Source: Pseudomonas versuta (lineage in GTDB: Bacteria; Pseudomonadota; Gammaproteobacteria; Pseudomonadales; Pseudomonadaceae). From it: a DNA stretch of 64,000 nt. The DNA lies in assembly GCF_001294575.1 (NCBI RefSeq), contig NZ_CP012676.1:3176001-3240000 (forward strand), in the 5' to 3' direction. Below, piece by piece: positions 17,219 through 26,703 of the stretch; the first letter of the stretch is position 1, and every line of letters begins with the position of its first letter. The notes under the pieces were generated by a model, which saw only the letters and a list, made by a program, of their open reading frames with translations, made no database searches and had not been told where the DNA came from. Made by a program: the position numbers and the translations under genes.

Positions 17219-18511
17219 ATGAAGACCTCGCTCTACGCCAGCCTGCTACTGGCCGGCATGCTCAGCCCTCCAGCCTTTGCCCAAACCGCGTCCAGTGACG
17301 GCTACGTACTGGATAAAGTGGTACAGGTCAGCCGCCACGGGGTACGGCCGCCGACCGAGTCCAATGAAAAACTGCTCACCCGCGTGACCCAGCGTCAATG
17401 GCCAACCTGGCTGGTGCCGCTGGGCAATCTGACCGGCCACGGCTACACCGGCGCCGTCGAAATGGGCCGTTATCGCGGCCAGGTCCTGCGTACTGCCGGG
17501 CTGATCCCCAAAGGCTGCCCGGACGCCCGCCAACTGCTGGTCCATGCCAGCCCCCTGCAACGTACCAAAGCCACGGCCCAGGCCTTGCTCGACGGCATGT
17601 TCCCCGGTTGCGGGTTCCAGCCGACCTATGTTGCAGGCGAACAGGACGCCCTGTTCCAGGCCAATGAAATGCCATTTGCCGCCCTTGACCCGGCAAAAGC
17701 CAAGGCCCAAATCCTCAAGGCTCTGGGCGGCAGTGTTGAAGCCGCACAAGAGCGCTACAAACCCTTTGAAGAAAAACTCCGGGAAGTCGCCTGCCTGCCT
17801 GCCGCCGATTGCCCGTACGGCAAACAGCCCTGGGTACTCGAAGAAAACGCCAAGGGCCGCTTCTCGATCAAGGGCCTGAGCGCCGGTGCCAACATGGGTG
17901 AAGTGTTCCGCCTGGAGTACAGCCAGGGCCTGCCACTGGACAAGGTCGCCTTCGGCAATGCCCGTACCCCGGCCGAGGTGTCGAGCCTGATGGTACTGAC
18001 CAAAGCCAAATACGACTTCCTCAATGACATCCCCTACATCGCCAGCCGTGGCGCGTCCGAGCTGATGAACCAGATTTCCCTGGAGCTCAAGCAAGGCACC
18101 GCCTTCGCCAGCAAGGATCCACAGGGCGCCCCGCCCGATGTACCGCTGATGCTGCTGGTGGCCCACGACACCAACATCTCGTACCTGCGCACCATGCTCG
18201 GCTTCGGCTGGAAGCTGGGTGACTATCTGGAAAACAACATCCCGCCGGTAGGCACATTGCAGTTCGAGCGTTACAAGGAAGTCAAAACCGGCGACTACTT
18301 TTTGCGCATCGCCTTTGAAGCCCAGTCGATGGATCAGATCCGCAACCTGACCCGGCTAGACGGTGCCCAAACACCGCTCAAGGGTGATTTCGCAAGCGCC
18401 AAAGACTGCCGCAAAACCAGCGTCGGCCTGTTGTGCCCGCTCAAAGAGGCGCTGGTCAAAGTCGATCAGAACATTGATCCGACCGCGCTCACGCCTTACA
18501 GCTTCCAATAA
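17219..18511 (+). CDS. Histidine acid phosphatase / phytase, AppA-like (copy 2)
   Basis: This 430-residue paralog of the preceding gene has a signal peptide (MKTSLYASLLLAGMLSPPAFA) and the intact catalytic motif RHGVRPP at about 41-47, with HDTN in LVAHDTNISYLR near 320. Conserved cysteines, SPLQRTKATAQALLDGMF and PPVGTLQFERYK align with copy 1 and with AppA. It should be a periplasmic acid phosphatase acting on phytate or sugar phosphates. The ATG at 17219 follows AAAAGGA by seven bases. The gene is separated from copy 1 by 169 bases containing an inverted repeat, so its expression may differ. Confidence 0.9.
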   Translation: MKTSLYASLLLAGMLSPPAFAQTASSDGYVLDKVVQVSRHGVRPPTESNEKLLTRVTQRQWPTWLVPLGNLTGHGYTGAVEMGRYRGQVLRTAGLIPKGCPDARQLLVHASPLQRTKATAQALLDGMFPGCGFQPTYVAGEQDALFQANEMPFAALDPAKAKAQILKALGGSVEAAQERYKPFEEKLREVACLPAADCPYGKQPWVLEENAKGRFSIKGLSAGANMGEVFRLEYSQGLPLDKVAFGNARTPAEVSSLMVLTKAKYDFLNDIPYIASRGASELMNQISLELKQGTAFASKDPQGAPPDVPLMLLVAHDTNISYLRTMLGFGWKLGDYLENNIPPVGTLQFERYKEVKTGDYFLRIAFEAQSMDQIRNLTRLDGAQTPLKGDFASAKDCRKTSVGLLCPLKEALVKVDQNIDPTALTPYSFQ

Positions 18512-18627
18512 CCGGCGCCCTGGCGTAAAAGTCGCTTTCTGCGTTGAACCCGGGATGGGCACAATAGCGGCTCGACTCGCCAGGCATTTCCCGGCGTCTG
18601 AATCAGCATTTGAGGGAGCGGTATCGT

Positions 18628-19563
18628 TTGGAGTTGAGGCAACTGCGCTATTTCGTAAAGATTGTTGAACTGGGCAGTCTTGGACGTGCCGCTCTTGAAC
18701 TGGAGGTCGGGGTTTCGGCCCTGAGCCAGCAAATCTCCAGGCTCGAAAACGAGCTGTCGACCCGCCTGCTGAATCGCACCTCCACCGGCGTCACCCCCAC
18801 CAGCGCCGGTGTCGCCTTTTTACATCACGCCCAACTGACCCTGCGTCAGGCCGAAAACGCCGTGATGGCTGCCCATCGCGGCCGTATGAGCGGGTACGTC
18901 AGCGTCGGCCTGGCCCCCACCACGGCTACCGTGCTCGCGCTGCCCTTGATCAATGCGATGCGTGAGCGCTATCCGGACATTCAGTTGCATCTGGTGGAGA
19001 TGCTGTCGGGCCATTTGGCCACGCAGCTCAATGCACGACAGATTGACCTGGCCATCCTGTTTCAGCTCGAAGGCGGGAAGCGCTGGAGCATCACCCCCCT
19101 GCTCGATGAAAAACTGTTTGTCATCGCCTCACCCGAACTGCCCAATGCTCCTCGCGGTGATGGCGTGCAGATAGCCGACCTGGGCGGCTTGCCGCTGGTG
19201 ATGCCAAGTTCGCAACACGGGCTGCGTTCAACCTTGATGACGGCATTCGAGCGTTCGGGGATCACCCCCAATATCGTGATGGAAGTCGACGGTCTGGCAA
19301 TCTTGATGAACGCCGTGCGGGCCGGGCATGCCGCCACGATTCAACCCGGCGCGGCTGCGGCGCTTAAAGGCGAGTCAGGGCTTTCACTGGTGCAAATCAC
19401 TGACCCCCATGTGGGCCGGCGTAATCTTCTGGCGACCCTGGCCGATGACGAACTGTCCCCGGCGGCGCTGGCCACGCGGCTGGTGATGGTAGAGGTGGCA
19501 AAAAAACTGGTGCAGGATCACCAGTGGCCCGGCGCAACCCTGATTGAAACCGCCGACGACTAG
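18628..19563 (+). CDS. tcuR: LysR-family regulator of tricarballylate use, TcuR-like
   Basis: The 311-residue protein has a LysR winged helix-turn-helix at the N-terminus (QLRYFVKIVELGSLGRAALE then LSQQISRLENEL) and a periplasmic-binding-like effector domain. A TTG start at 18628 is chosen since it begins the family's usual ELRQLRYF and follows GAGGGAGCGG by about eight bases; an ATG-like frame start 18 bases upstream lacks such a site. It is transcribed in line with tcuABC, the order known from Salmonella. Effector presumably tricarballylate. Confidence 0.88.
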   Translation: MELRQLRYFVKIVELGSLGRAALELEVGVSALSQQISRLENELSTRLLNRTSTGVTPTSAGVAFLHHAQLTLRQAENAVMAAHRGRMSGYVSVGLAPTTATVLALPLINAMRERYPDIQLHLVEMLSGHLATQLNARQIDLAILFQLEGGKRWSITPLLDEKLFVIASPELPNAPRGDGVQIADLGGLPLVMPSSQHGLRSTLMTAFERSGITPNIVMEVDGLAILMNAVRAGHAATIQPGAAAALKGESGLSLVQITDPHVGRRNLLATLADDELSPAALATRLVMVEVAKKLVQDHQWPGATLIETADD

Positions 19564-19583
19564 CAACCCGAACCGGCCTACCC

Positions 19584-19598
19584 TTTAGTAAAACTAAA
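19584..19598. promoter_or_regulatory. Candidate LysR box upstream of tcuA
   Basis: TTTAGT-AAA-ACTAAA is a perfect palindrome with the T-N11-A form of LysR-family sites, located 107 bases before the tcuA start in the tcuR-tcuA gap. Confidence 0.5.
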
Positions 19599-19704
19599 CA
19601 CCCCGCGTCGAATCCTGTCTTTCGGCGCTTTGGGCGCTCACCTACCTTCTCCCTCCTTTGCAAGGCGCAATTGTTCCGGCTGCCTTGCGAACCGAGGAGA
19701 AATA

Positions 19705-21159
19705 ATGATCGATGTACTCATCATAGGTGGCGGCAATGCAGCCCTGTGTGCCGCACTGATGGCTCGGGAAGCCGGCGCCAGCGTCATGCTGCTTGAAGCC
19801 TCGCCCAAGGTATGGCGAGGCGGCAATTCTCAACACACGCGTAACCTGCGCTGCATGCACGATGCCCCTCAGGACGTGCTGATCGATGCCTATCCCGAAG
19901 AGGAATACTGGCAAGACCTGCTGAAGGTCACCGGCGGTATCACCGATGAGAAACTGGCCCGCATCGCCATTCGCGCGTCTTCGACCTGCCGCGACTGGAT
20001 GCGCTCCCATGGCGTGCATTTTCAACCGCCGCTATCGGGCGCGCTGCATGTGGCGCGGACCAACGCCTTTTTCATGGGCGGCGGTAAAGCCCTGGTCAAT
20101 GCTTATTTCCGCAGTGCCGAACGCCTGGGCGTCGAGATCCGCTACAACACGCAAGTGACCGACATTGAGCTCAAGGACGGCAAATTCATCGCCGCCCACA
20201 TTGGCGCACATGAGGTCGATGGCCAGGCCGTGGCCGCGCAACGCATTGAAGCCCGGGCCTGCGTACTGGCGGCAGGCGGCTTTGAGTCCAACCGTGAATG
20301 GCTGCGCGAAGCCTGGGGGCAGAATGAACGGGGGGAATGGCCTTCGGACAACTTCCTGATCCGTGGCACACGGTTCAACACCGGTATCCTGCTGCGGCGC
20401 ATGCTTGATCACGGTGCTGATGGGATCGGCGATCCGACCCAGGCGCACATGGTCGCCATTGATGCTCGCGCCCCCCTGTATGACGGCGGTATTTGCACGC
20501 GCATCGATTGCGTATCCCTGGGTGTGGTCGTCAACCGTGACGGCGAGCGGTTCTACGATGAGGGCGAAGATTTCTGGCCCAAGCGCTATGCCATCTGGGG
20601 ACGGCTGGTGGCGGGCCAACCGGGTCAGCAGGCGTACTCGATCATCGACCAGCAAGCCATCGGCCGCTTCATGCCGCCGGTGTTCTCCGGTACCCGGGCC
20701 AACACCCTGGAGGATCTGGCCCGCCAGCTGCAGCTGCCCCAGGCGGCGTTCGTGAAAACCGTGGAGGACTACAACAAGGCCTGTCACGTCGGCACCTTCG
20801 ACCACACCGCGCTGGACGATTGCCACACCCGGGGGCTAACCCCGGCCAAAACCCATTGGGCACGGCCGCTGGTGCAGCCACCGTTCTATGCCTATCCGCT
20901 CAAACCGGGCGTTACCTTCACCTATCTGGGCCTTGCCACCGACGAAACCGCTGCCGTGCATTTCAATGGCAAGCCCAGCCCCAACCTGTTCGTTGCCGGC
21001 GAAATGATGGCCGGCAACGTACTGGGCAAGGGCTACACCGCGGGTATCGGCATGGCCATCGGTACCGCGTTCGGGCGTATTGCCGGCGTACAGGCCGCCG
21101 CCTCCGTGGGCTATGGCCCTTCCTCCACGATTTCGGAATCTCGACATGCAACTGTTTGA
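19705..21159 (+). CDS. tcuA: FAD-dependent tricarballylate dehydrogenase TcuA
   Basis: TcuA oxidises tricarballylate to cis-aconitate, feeding the TCA cycle. The 484-residue flavoprotein starts with the FAD dinucleotide motif [20 protein letters not shown], has [13 protein letters not shown] near 130, and ends with the fumarate-reductase-type FAD segment [19 protein letters not shown]. The start ATG at 19705 follows GAGGAGA; the frame is open 75 bases further upstream without family similarity. It overlaps tcuB by 14 bases, and TcuB is its electron acceptor. Confidence 0.95.
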   Translation: MIDVLIIGGGNAALCAALMAREAGASVMLLEASPKVWRGGNSQHTRNLRCMHDAPQDVLIDAYPEEEYWQDLLKVTGGITDEKLARIAIRASSTCRDWMRSHGVHFQPPLSGALHVARTNAFFMGGGKALVNAYFRSAERLGVEIRYNTQVTDIELKDGKFIAAHIGAHEVDGQAVAAQRIEARACVLAAGGFESNREWLREAWGQNERGEWPSDNFLIRGTRFNTGILLRRMLDHGADGIGDPTQAHMVAIDARAPLYDGGICTRIDCVSLGVVVNRDGERFYDEGEDFWPKRYAIWGRLVAGQPGQQAYSIIDQQAIGRFMPPVFSGTRANTLEDLARQLQLPQAAFVKTVEDYNKACHVGTFDHTALDDCHTRGLTPAKTHWARPLVQPPFYAYPLKPGVTFTYLGLATDETAAVHFNGKPSPNLFVAGEMMAGNVLGKGYTAGIGMAIGTAFGRIAGVQAAASVGYGPSSTISESRHATV

Positions 21160-22303
21160 TCCCAAGGCATCCGGCGAATTGATCCCGGTATTGAACCTTG
21201 ATGAAACCGAAGTCCAGCGCCAGCTGGCGATCTGCAACTCCTGCCGTTACTGCGAGGGCTTCTGCGCGGTGTTTCCGGCCATGACCCGGCGTCTTGAATT
21301 TGCCCAGGCCGATATCCACTACTTGGCCAACCTTTGCCACAACTGTGGTGCGTGCCTGCATGCCTGCCAATACGCAGCCCCCCACGAATTTGCAATCAAT
21401 GTGCCCAAGGCCATGGCCAAGGTACGCCTCGACACCTACGCCGAATACGCCTGGCCCAAGGCCCTGGGCACTTTGTATCAGCGCAACGGCCTGACCCTGG
21501 CCCTGGCCACTGCGGCGGGGCTGGCGTTATTTCTGTGCCTCATGCTGATGGTGATGGGCAATCTCTTGACCCCTATGGCCGGGGGCAATTTCTACGGGAT
21601 TTTCCCGCACAACACACTGGCACTGATGTTCGGGCCGGTGTTCGGCTTTGCAGTGCTTGCCCTGACCCTGGGCGTACGCCGCTTCTGGCGCGATATTTCA
21701 CCTGCCAGCGCCCCTCTGGGGCTTAAAACCTCAGCGGCCCTGGAAGCGACGTCCAACGTTGCCCGGCTCAAGTATCTGGACGGAGGGCACGGCGAGGGCT
21801 GTAACAATAGCGACGACGCGTTCACCCTGTGGCGTCGGCGCTTCCACCACTTGACCTTCTACGGCTTCATGCTGTGCTTCGCAGCTACCGGCGTCGCCAC
21901 CCTCTATCACTTTGTCCTGCACTGGTCGGCTCCGTATCCCGTGTTCAGCCTGCCCGTGATGCTGGGCATCGTCGGTGGTCTTGGCCTGCTGGTCGGCCCG
22001 GCCGGGTTGTTATGGCTGAACCTGCGCCGTCATCCGGATCAGGGCGACGAACAGCAAAAGCCCATGGACCGCGGCTTTATCGCATTGCTGCTGTTGATCA
22101 GTGCCAGCGGGCTGGCGTTACTCGCCCTGCGTGACACCAGCGCCCTGGGGCTGGCCCTGGCGATCCACCTCGGCCTGGTCATGGCGTTCTTCCTGACCAT
22201 GCCGTACAGCAAATTTGCCCACGGCATCTTCCGCAGCGCAGCCCTGCTCAAATACGCCATCGAAAAGCGCCAGCCCAACCCGATTAACGCCGCAAGCGAC
22301 TGA
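21146..22303 (+). CDS. tcuB: Iron-sulfur membrane protein TcuB (tricarballylate utilisation)
   Basis: TcuB reoxidises the FADH2 of TcuA and passes electrons to the quinone pool. The 385-residue protein has two 4Fe-4S ligand sets near the N-terminus, [11 protein letters not shown] (about 30-40) and [11 protein letters not shown] (about 68-78), followed by about six membrane segments with histidines suited to haem binding. Translation is coupled to tcuA through a 14-base overlap. Length and layout match Salmonella TcuB. Confidence 0.94.
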   Translation: MQLFDPKASGELIPVLNLDETEVQRQLAICNSCRYCEGFCAVFPAMTRRLEFAQADIHYLANLCHNCGACLHACQYAAPHEFAINVPKAMAKVRLDTYAEYAWPKALGTLYQRNGLTLALATAAGLALFLCLMLMVMGNLLTPMAGGNFYGIFPHNTLALMFGPVFGFAVLALTLGVRRFWRDISPASAPLGLKTSAALEATSNVARLKYLDGGHGEGCNNSDDAFTLWRRRFHHLTFYGFMLCFAATGVATLYHFVLHWSAPYPVFSLPVMLGIVGGLGLLVGPAGLLWLNLRRHPDQGDEQQKPMDRGFIALLLLISASGLALLALRDTSALGLALAIHLGLVMAFFLTMPYSKFAHGIFRSAALLKYAIEKRQPNPINAASD

Positions 22304-22349
22304 CACGCGAACACTCATTCCAATAACAATATCCAGCAAGACGGTAGCC

Positions 22350-23651
22350 ATGATGAAAACAACAATAGAAACAAGCCGCAAAAAGGGGTCCAAGCTAGGC
22401 GCCATTTTGCGGGTCACCAGCGGTAACTTCCTCGAACAGTTCGACTTCTTCCTGTTCGGTTTTTACGCCACCTATATCTCCAGGACCTTCTTTCCTGCGA
22501 CCAGCGAATTTGCCTCGCTGATGATGACTTTTGCAGTCTTTGGTTCCGGCTTTTTGATGCGCCCGCTGGGCGCCATCATTCTGGGTGCCTACATCGACAA
22601 GGTGGGACGGCGTAAAGGGCTGATCGTAACGCTGTCGATCATGGCCGCGGGCACGGTACTGATTGCACTGGTGCCGGGCTATGCCAGCATCGGCATTGCC
22701 GCCCCGGTTCTGGTGTTGCTGGGACGGCTGCTGCAAGGGTTTTCTGCGGGTGCAGAAATGGGCGGTGTTTCGGTGTATCTGGCCGAAATCGCCACGCCCG
22801 GGCGAACGGGTTTCTACACCAGCTGGCAATCAGCCAGTCAGCAGGTGGCGATCATTCTGGCCGCTGCACTGGGATACTCGATCAATGCATTTATGGAGAC
22901 GTCCGAGATTGCCGCCTGGGGCTGGCGCATTCCGTTCTTCATCGGCTGCGTGATTATCCCGTTCATCTTTGTCATTCGCCGCTCGCTGGAAGAAACCGAG
23001 GCCTTCAAAGCCCGGCGCCACCACCCAAGCGCCAGCGAAGTGTTCCGCTCCATGCGTGAAAACTGGCGGACCGTGCTGGCGGGCGGCCTGCTGGCTTCCA
23101 TGACCACCACCACCTTCTACCTGATCACGGTCTACACCCCGACCTTCGGCAGGACCGTACTCAACCTGAGCACCACCGACAGTCTGGTGGTGACCCTGTT
23201 CGTCGGCCTGAGCAACTTCATCTGGTTACCCATTGGCGGCGCCCTCTCCGACAAAATCGGCCGTCGGCCCCTGCTGCTGGGCATTTCCCTGCTGTGCATG
23301 CTCACCGCCTATCCGGCCATGCATTGGCTGGCCGAAGCCGCGAGTTTTGAACGGCTGCTCATCGTGCTGCTGTACTTCTCGTTCTTCTTTGGTCTGTACA
23401 ACGGCGCAATGGTGGCAGCCCTGACCGAAGTCATGCCGCAAAACGTACGGGTGGTGGGGTTCTCTCTGGCCTTCAGCCTGGCCACGGCGCTATTCGGCGG
23501 CTTCACACCTGCCATTTCGACCATTCTGGTACAGGCTACCGGAGACAAGGCATCCCCTGCGTTCTGGCTGATGTTCGCGGCCTTTTGCGGGTTCTGCGCA
23601 ACGATGGCGCTGTACCGTCAGCAAAAAGCGCCGGTGCTCAACGTGGCATAA
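22350..23651 (+). CDS. tcuC: Tricarballylate/citrate:proton symporter TcuC (MFS, MHS family)
   Basis: The 433-residue inner-membrane protein belongs to the metabolite:H+ symporter family. It begins with the family segment [20 protein letters not shown] (about 25-44) and has the loop motif DKVGRRKGL and a later KIGRRPLLL. In this position behind tcuB it is the tricarballylate importer. Two adjacent ATGs at 22350 and 22353 are possible starts. Confidence 0.93.
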   Translation: MMKTTIETSRKKGSKLGAILRVTSGNFLEQFDFFLFGFYATYISRTFFPATSEFASLMMTFAVFGSGFLMRPLGAIILGAYIDKVGRRKGLIVTLSIMAAGTVLIALVPGYASIGIAAPVLVLLGRLLQGFSAGAEMGGVSVYLAEIATPGRTGFYTSWQSASQQVAIILAAALGYSINAFMETSEIAAWGWRIPFFIGCVIIPFIFVIRRSLEETEAFKARRHHPSASEVFRSMRENWRTVLAGGLLASMTTTTFYLITVYTPTFGRTVLNLSTTDSLVVTLFVGLSNFIWLPIGGALSDKIGRRPLLLGISLLCMLTAYPAMHWLAEAASFERLLIVLLYFSFFFGLYNGAMVAALTEVMPQNVRVVGFSLAFSLATALFGGFTPAISTILVQATGDKASPAFWLMFAAFCGFCATMALYRQQKAPVLNVA

Positions 23652-23737
23652 GCAAATAGCCATGCCCCCTGTGTAGAAACGCTCACGTGAGCTACATTGA
23701 GCTCGCTTCTAATAACAACACTCCCACAGGGGGAAAC

Positions 23738-23992
23738 TTGAACACTAATCAAAAGCTGAGAACCTTCGACCTGATCCGTGAAGCCGTTCTGCCGGAGTAT
23801 CGCGACCGGGTAGCCGAATACCTGGTCCTGTATGAAGAAGCGCTGCACGACGCTAACGCTAGTCCCGACGAGGTGCGTTGCGCCGCCAATCAGCTCAAGG
23901 GCTACCTGCGCGGCCTGAACACCACCCGGGTGTTGGGCATGGCTGATCTCGAAGAGCTGGAGCGGCGTATCAGCGAATCATGGCTGCAGTGA
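23738..23992 (+). CDS. Small protein of unknown function (84 residues)
   Basis: The reading uses a TTG start that follows AGGGGG by five bases; an ATG in the same frame at 23687 lacks a ribosome binding site. The protein is helical and acidic (LIREAVLPEYRDRVAEYLVL, then ADLEELERRISESWLQ) with no signal peptide or membrane segment and no motif I recognise. Codon use is like its neighbours, which supports a real gene. It lies between tcuC and the convergent GntR regulator gene, 10 bases from the latter's end. Confidence 0.6.
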   Translation: MNTNQKLRTFDLIREAVLPEYRDRVAEYLVLYEEALHDANASPDEVRCAANQLKGYLRGLNTTRVLGMADLEELERRISESWLQ

Positions 23993-24002
23993 GCGCCGCG
24001 AC

Positions 24003-24764
24003 TCACTGAGCGCTGCGACTGAAAATCCTGATCACTTCATCCAGATGCTCGGCCATCGCCTGACGCGCGGCGCCCGGATCGTGTTGCTCCAGCGCCTGCA
24101 GCACCCGCCGGTGTTCGTCTTCCGAACGATGGGGCATGTCACCCGAGCCGTAATGACTTTGCAGGCGCTGGAACATGCTGCCGTAACGATGGCCCAGCAG
24201 GTGCTGGATCATCAACGCGTAGGCCGGGTTGTCCGAGGCCTGGGCGATGCGGATATGAAACAGGCGGTCGCCGGGATGGGTGTGGGAACCCTCGCGGTTG
24301 TCCTGCACGTTGCGCTCGAACGCTTCGCGGATGCCTGCCAGTTCTTCATCGCTGGCATTCAACGCCGCCAGTGCCGCGGCCTCGGGTTCGATCAGACGGC
24401 GCGCCTGGAGCAAGGCGAAGGGCGGGATCTCGGCACTGAAATCCACCTCAATCCCCAGCTCGGGGTCCAGTTCCTTCCATTGATTGCGCGTGACCTGGGC
24501 CATCACCGGCTCACTCGATACCGCTTGCACCGGCGGCTCGCAGACCAATACCCCGTTACCGACCCGCACATCCACCAAGCCAATCACTTCCAGAGCAATC
24601 ATCGCCTCGCGCACAGATGCCCGGCTCACGCCCAGCAACTTGGCCAACTCGCGCTCAGCCGGCAAACGGCTGCCCGGCGGAAATTCACCGCTGTCGATCA
24701 AGGCCCGTAGCTGATCGGCGATCTGCCGGTAAAGTCTTTGGTTATCAATAACTTGAAATGGCAT
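24003..24764 (-). CDS. FadR-subfamily GntR regulator of the L-fucose cluster
   Basis: This 253-residue protein has an N-terminal winged helix (RLPAERELAKLLGVSRASVR at about 38-57) and a C-terminal FCD effector domain with the metal/ligand histidine pattern (DRLFHIRIAQASDNPAYALM near 164-183 and a later AMAEHLDEVIRIF). It is divergent from the fucose genes, and the 238-bp gap contains two identical 17-bp palindromes suited to a FadR-type dimer. I infer it is a repressor relieved by a fucose catabolite such as L-fuconate or a deoxy-keto acid. Confidence 0.9.
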   Translation of the reverse strand: MPFQVIDNQRLYRQIADQLRALIDSGEFPPGSRLPAERELAKLLGVSRASVREAMIALEVIGLVDVRVGNGVLVCEPPVQAVSSEPVMAQVTRNQWKELDPELGIEVDFSAEIPPFALLQARRLIEPEAAALAALNASDEELAGIREAFERNVQDNREGSHTHPGDRLFHIRIAQASDNPAYALMIQHLLGHRYGSMFQRLQSHYGSGDMPHRSEDEHRRVLQALEQHDPGAARQAMAEHLDEVIRIFSRSAQ

Positions 24765-24857
24765 TGTGAAATAAGCTCTGGTCTGGACGGCGTTCGACGA
24801 GCACTTTTGTGGAAAAAAGACGCTTGTTGACGCTTGAGGTGCATGCTACAAAAGGCC

Positions 24858-24874
24858 CAATGGCCTGACCATTG
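24858..24874. promoter_or_regulatory. FadR/GntR operator 1 (CAATGGCCTGACCATTG)
   Basis: This 17-bp near-palindrome with the FadR-type core TGG-N5-CCA is repeated exactly at 24947-24963. It is 94 bases before the GntR gene start on the minus strand. Confidence 0.8.
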
Positions 24875-24946
24875 AACGGATAACGTAAAGCGATCATAGC
24901 AAACCTTATCCCGATACTTGCGTCGTTTTGCCATTTGCTACGCCCA

Positions 24947-24963
24947 CAATGGCCTGACCATTG
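24947..24963. promoter_or_regulatory. FadR/GntR operator 2 (CAATGGCCTGACCATTG)
   Basis: Identical to operator 1, with centres 89 bases apart. It lies 40 bases upstream of the first fucose-cluster gene and probably overlaps its promoter. Confidence 0.8.
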
Positions 24964-25002
24964 GGCCAAAATAAAAATAATGAATCGCGACACGGAGCAC
25001 CT

Positions 25003-25743
25003 ATGGATCTTTCCGGCAAACGCGTGCTGATCACGGCAGCCGCTCAGGGCATTGGCCTGGCCAGCGTCCAGGCGTACCTCGCCGCTGGCGCTGAAGTCTT
25101 CGCCGCCGACATCAATGCCGCTGCCCTCGACGCCATCGAAGGGGCACAGCCTCATCTTTTAGACGTTACCGATGCCGCTGCAATCGAGCGCCTGGCCAGC
25201 AAACTTGGCCCGCTGGATGTGCTGTTCAACTGCGCCGGCGTGGTGCACAGCGGCAACATTCTGGAGTGCAGCGAAAAAGACTGGAACTTCGCCCTGGACC
25301 TCAACGTCACCGCCATGTACCGCATGATCCGCGGCTTCTTGCCGGGCATGCTGAGCAATGGCGGCGGCTCGATCATCAACATGGCCTCGGTGGCGTCCAG
25401 CGTCAAAGGCGTACCCAACCGCTTTGCCTACTGCGCCAGCAAGGGTGCAGTGATTGGCCTGACCCGTTCGGTGGCGGCCGACTTTGTGAGCCAGAACATC
25501 CGCTGCAACGCCATCTGCCCCGGCACCGTCGACTCCCCTTCCCTGCGTCAGCGCATCAGCGAACAGGCCCTGTGCGAAGGCCGCAGTGTCGACGAGGTGT
25601 ACGCCGCCTTCGCTGCACGCCAGCCCATGGGCCGCATCGGCAGTGCCGAAGAAATCGCCCAGCTGGCGCTGTATCTGGGGTCGAGTGCCAGCGGCTTCAC
25701 CACCGGCACCGCACAAATCATTGATGGCGGCTGGAGCAACTAG
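25003..25743 (+). CDS. SDR dehydrogenase, 2-keto-3-deoxy-L-fuconate dehydrogenase-like (copy 1)
   Basis: This 246-residue short-chain dehydrogenase should oxidise 2-keto-3-deoxy-L-fuconate to the 2,4-diketo acid with NAD. It has the cofactor motif TAAAQGIGLA (about 10-19), NCAGVVHSG (about 83-91) and the catalytic YCASK (about 142-146). The ATG at 25003 follows CGGAG; an earlier in-frame ATG lies inside operator 2. It heads the fucose cluster, and a close paralog of the same length starts at 35259. Confidence 0.88.
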   Translation: MDLSGKRVLITAAAQGIGLASVQAYLAAGAEVFAADINAAALDAIEGAQPHLLDVTDAAAIERLASKLGPLDVLFNCAGVVHSGNILECSEKDWNFALDLNVTAMYRMIRGFLPGMLSNGGGSIINMASVASSVKGVPNRFAYCASKGAVIGLTRSVAADFVSQNIRCNAICPGTVDSPSLRQRISEQALCEGRSVDEVYAAFAARQPMGRIGSAEEIAQLALYLGSSASGFTTGTAQIIDGGWSN

Positions 25744-25756
25744 CCCCCTCCACATC

Positions 25757-25811
25757 TGTAGGAGCGAGCTTGCTCGCGAGCTGTTGATCTTGAAAAAAGC
25801 TCGCTCCTACA
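25757..25811. repeat. REP element, gagcgagc type
   Basis: Inverted repeat tgtaggagcgagcttgctcg ... agctcgctcctaca within the fucose operon, between the dehydrogenase and hydrolase genes. Confidence 0.9.
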
Positions 25812-25840
25812 GGGACTTCATAGTTGATAAAGGAATTTTT

Positions 25841-26689
25841 ATGAAACTGCTGCGCATCGGTAACAAAGGCCAGGAACGTCCCGCCCTGCTTGATAACAAC
25901 GGTCAATTGCGCGACTTGTCCGCAGTGGTCACTGATATCGCAGGCGCTACCCTGAGCCCGCAAAGTATTGCCCGCCTGCAAGAGATCGACCCGTCAACCC
26001 TGCCGCTGGTAGAAGGCTCGCCACGCATTGGCGCCTGTGTCGGCCAGGTCGGCAAGTTCATTTGCATCGGCCTCAACTACGCCGACCACGCCGCCGAAAC
26101 CGGCGCCGCCATCCCGGCCGAACCGGTGGTTTTCAGCAAGTGGACCAGCGCCATCGTCGGCCCCGACGACGATATCGAAATCCCGCGCAACTCCCGCAAA
26201 ACCGACTGGGAAGTCGAGCTGGGCGTTGTCATCGGCAAGGGCGGGCGCTATATCAGCGAAAGCGACGCCCTGGAACATGTAGCCGGTTACTGCGTGATCA
26301 ATGACGTGTCCGAGCGCGAGTTCCAGCTGGAGCTGGGCGGCACCTGGGACAAAGGCAAAGGCTGCGACACCTTTGGCCCGCTCGGCCCGTGGCTGGTCAC
26401 CCGGGATGAAATCGCCGACCCGCATCAGCTCGACCTGTGGCTGGAAGTCGATGGCAAGCGCTACCAGAACGGCAACACGCGGACGATGATTTTCCAGATC
26501 CCGAAAATCATCAGCTACCTCAGCCAGTTCATGAGCCTGCAACCGGGCGATGTGATTTCCACCGGCACCCCGCCTGGCGTCGGCCTGGGCATCAAGCCCG
26601 AGCCGGTGTACCTGCGCGCCGGTCAGCAGATCCGCCTGGGCATCGCCGGCCTGGGCGAACAAAACCAACGCACCGTGAATGCCGAGTGA
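25841..26689 (+). CDS. FAH-family hydrolase, 2,4-diketo-3-deoxy-L-fuconate hydrolase-like (copy 1)
   Basis: This 282-residue enzyme has the fumarylacetoacetate hydrolase fold. It shows FICIGLNYADHAAE (about 70-83), the metal-ligand segment DWEVELGVVIGKGG (about 122-135) and ISTGTPPGVGLG (about 243-254). In non-phosphorylating fucose degradation such an enzyme cleaves the diketo acid to pyruvate and L-lactate. The ATG at 25841 follows AAGGA. A paralog of identical length begins at 36077. Confidence 0.88.
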   Translation: MKLLRIGNKGQERPALLDNNGQLRDLSAVVTDIAGATLSPQSIARLQEIDPSTLPLVEGSPRIGACVGQVGKFICIGLNYADHAAETGAAIPAEPVVFSKWTSAIVGPDDDIEIPRNSRKTDWEVELGVVIGKGGRYISESDALEHVAGYCVINDVSEREFQLELGGTWDKGKGCDTFGPLGPWLVTRDEIADPHQLDLWLEVDGKRYQNGNTRTMIFQIPKIISYLSQFMSLQPGDVISTGTPPGVGLGIKPEPVYLRAGQQIRLGIAGLGEQNQRTVNAE

Positions 26690-26703
26690 CAGGGAGCTGC
26701 GCC

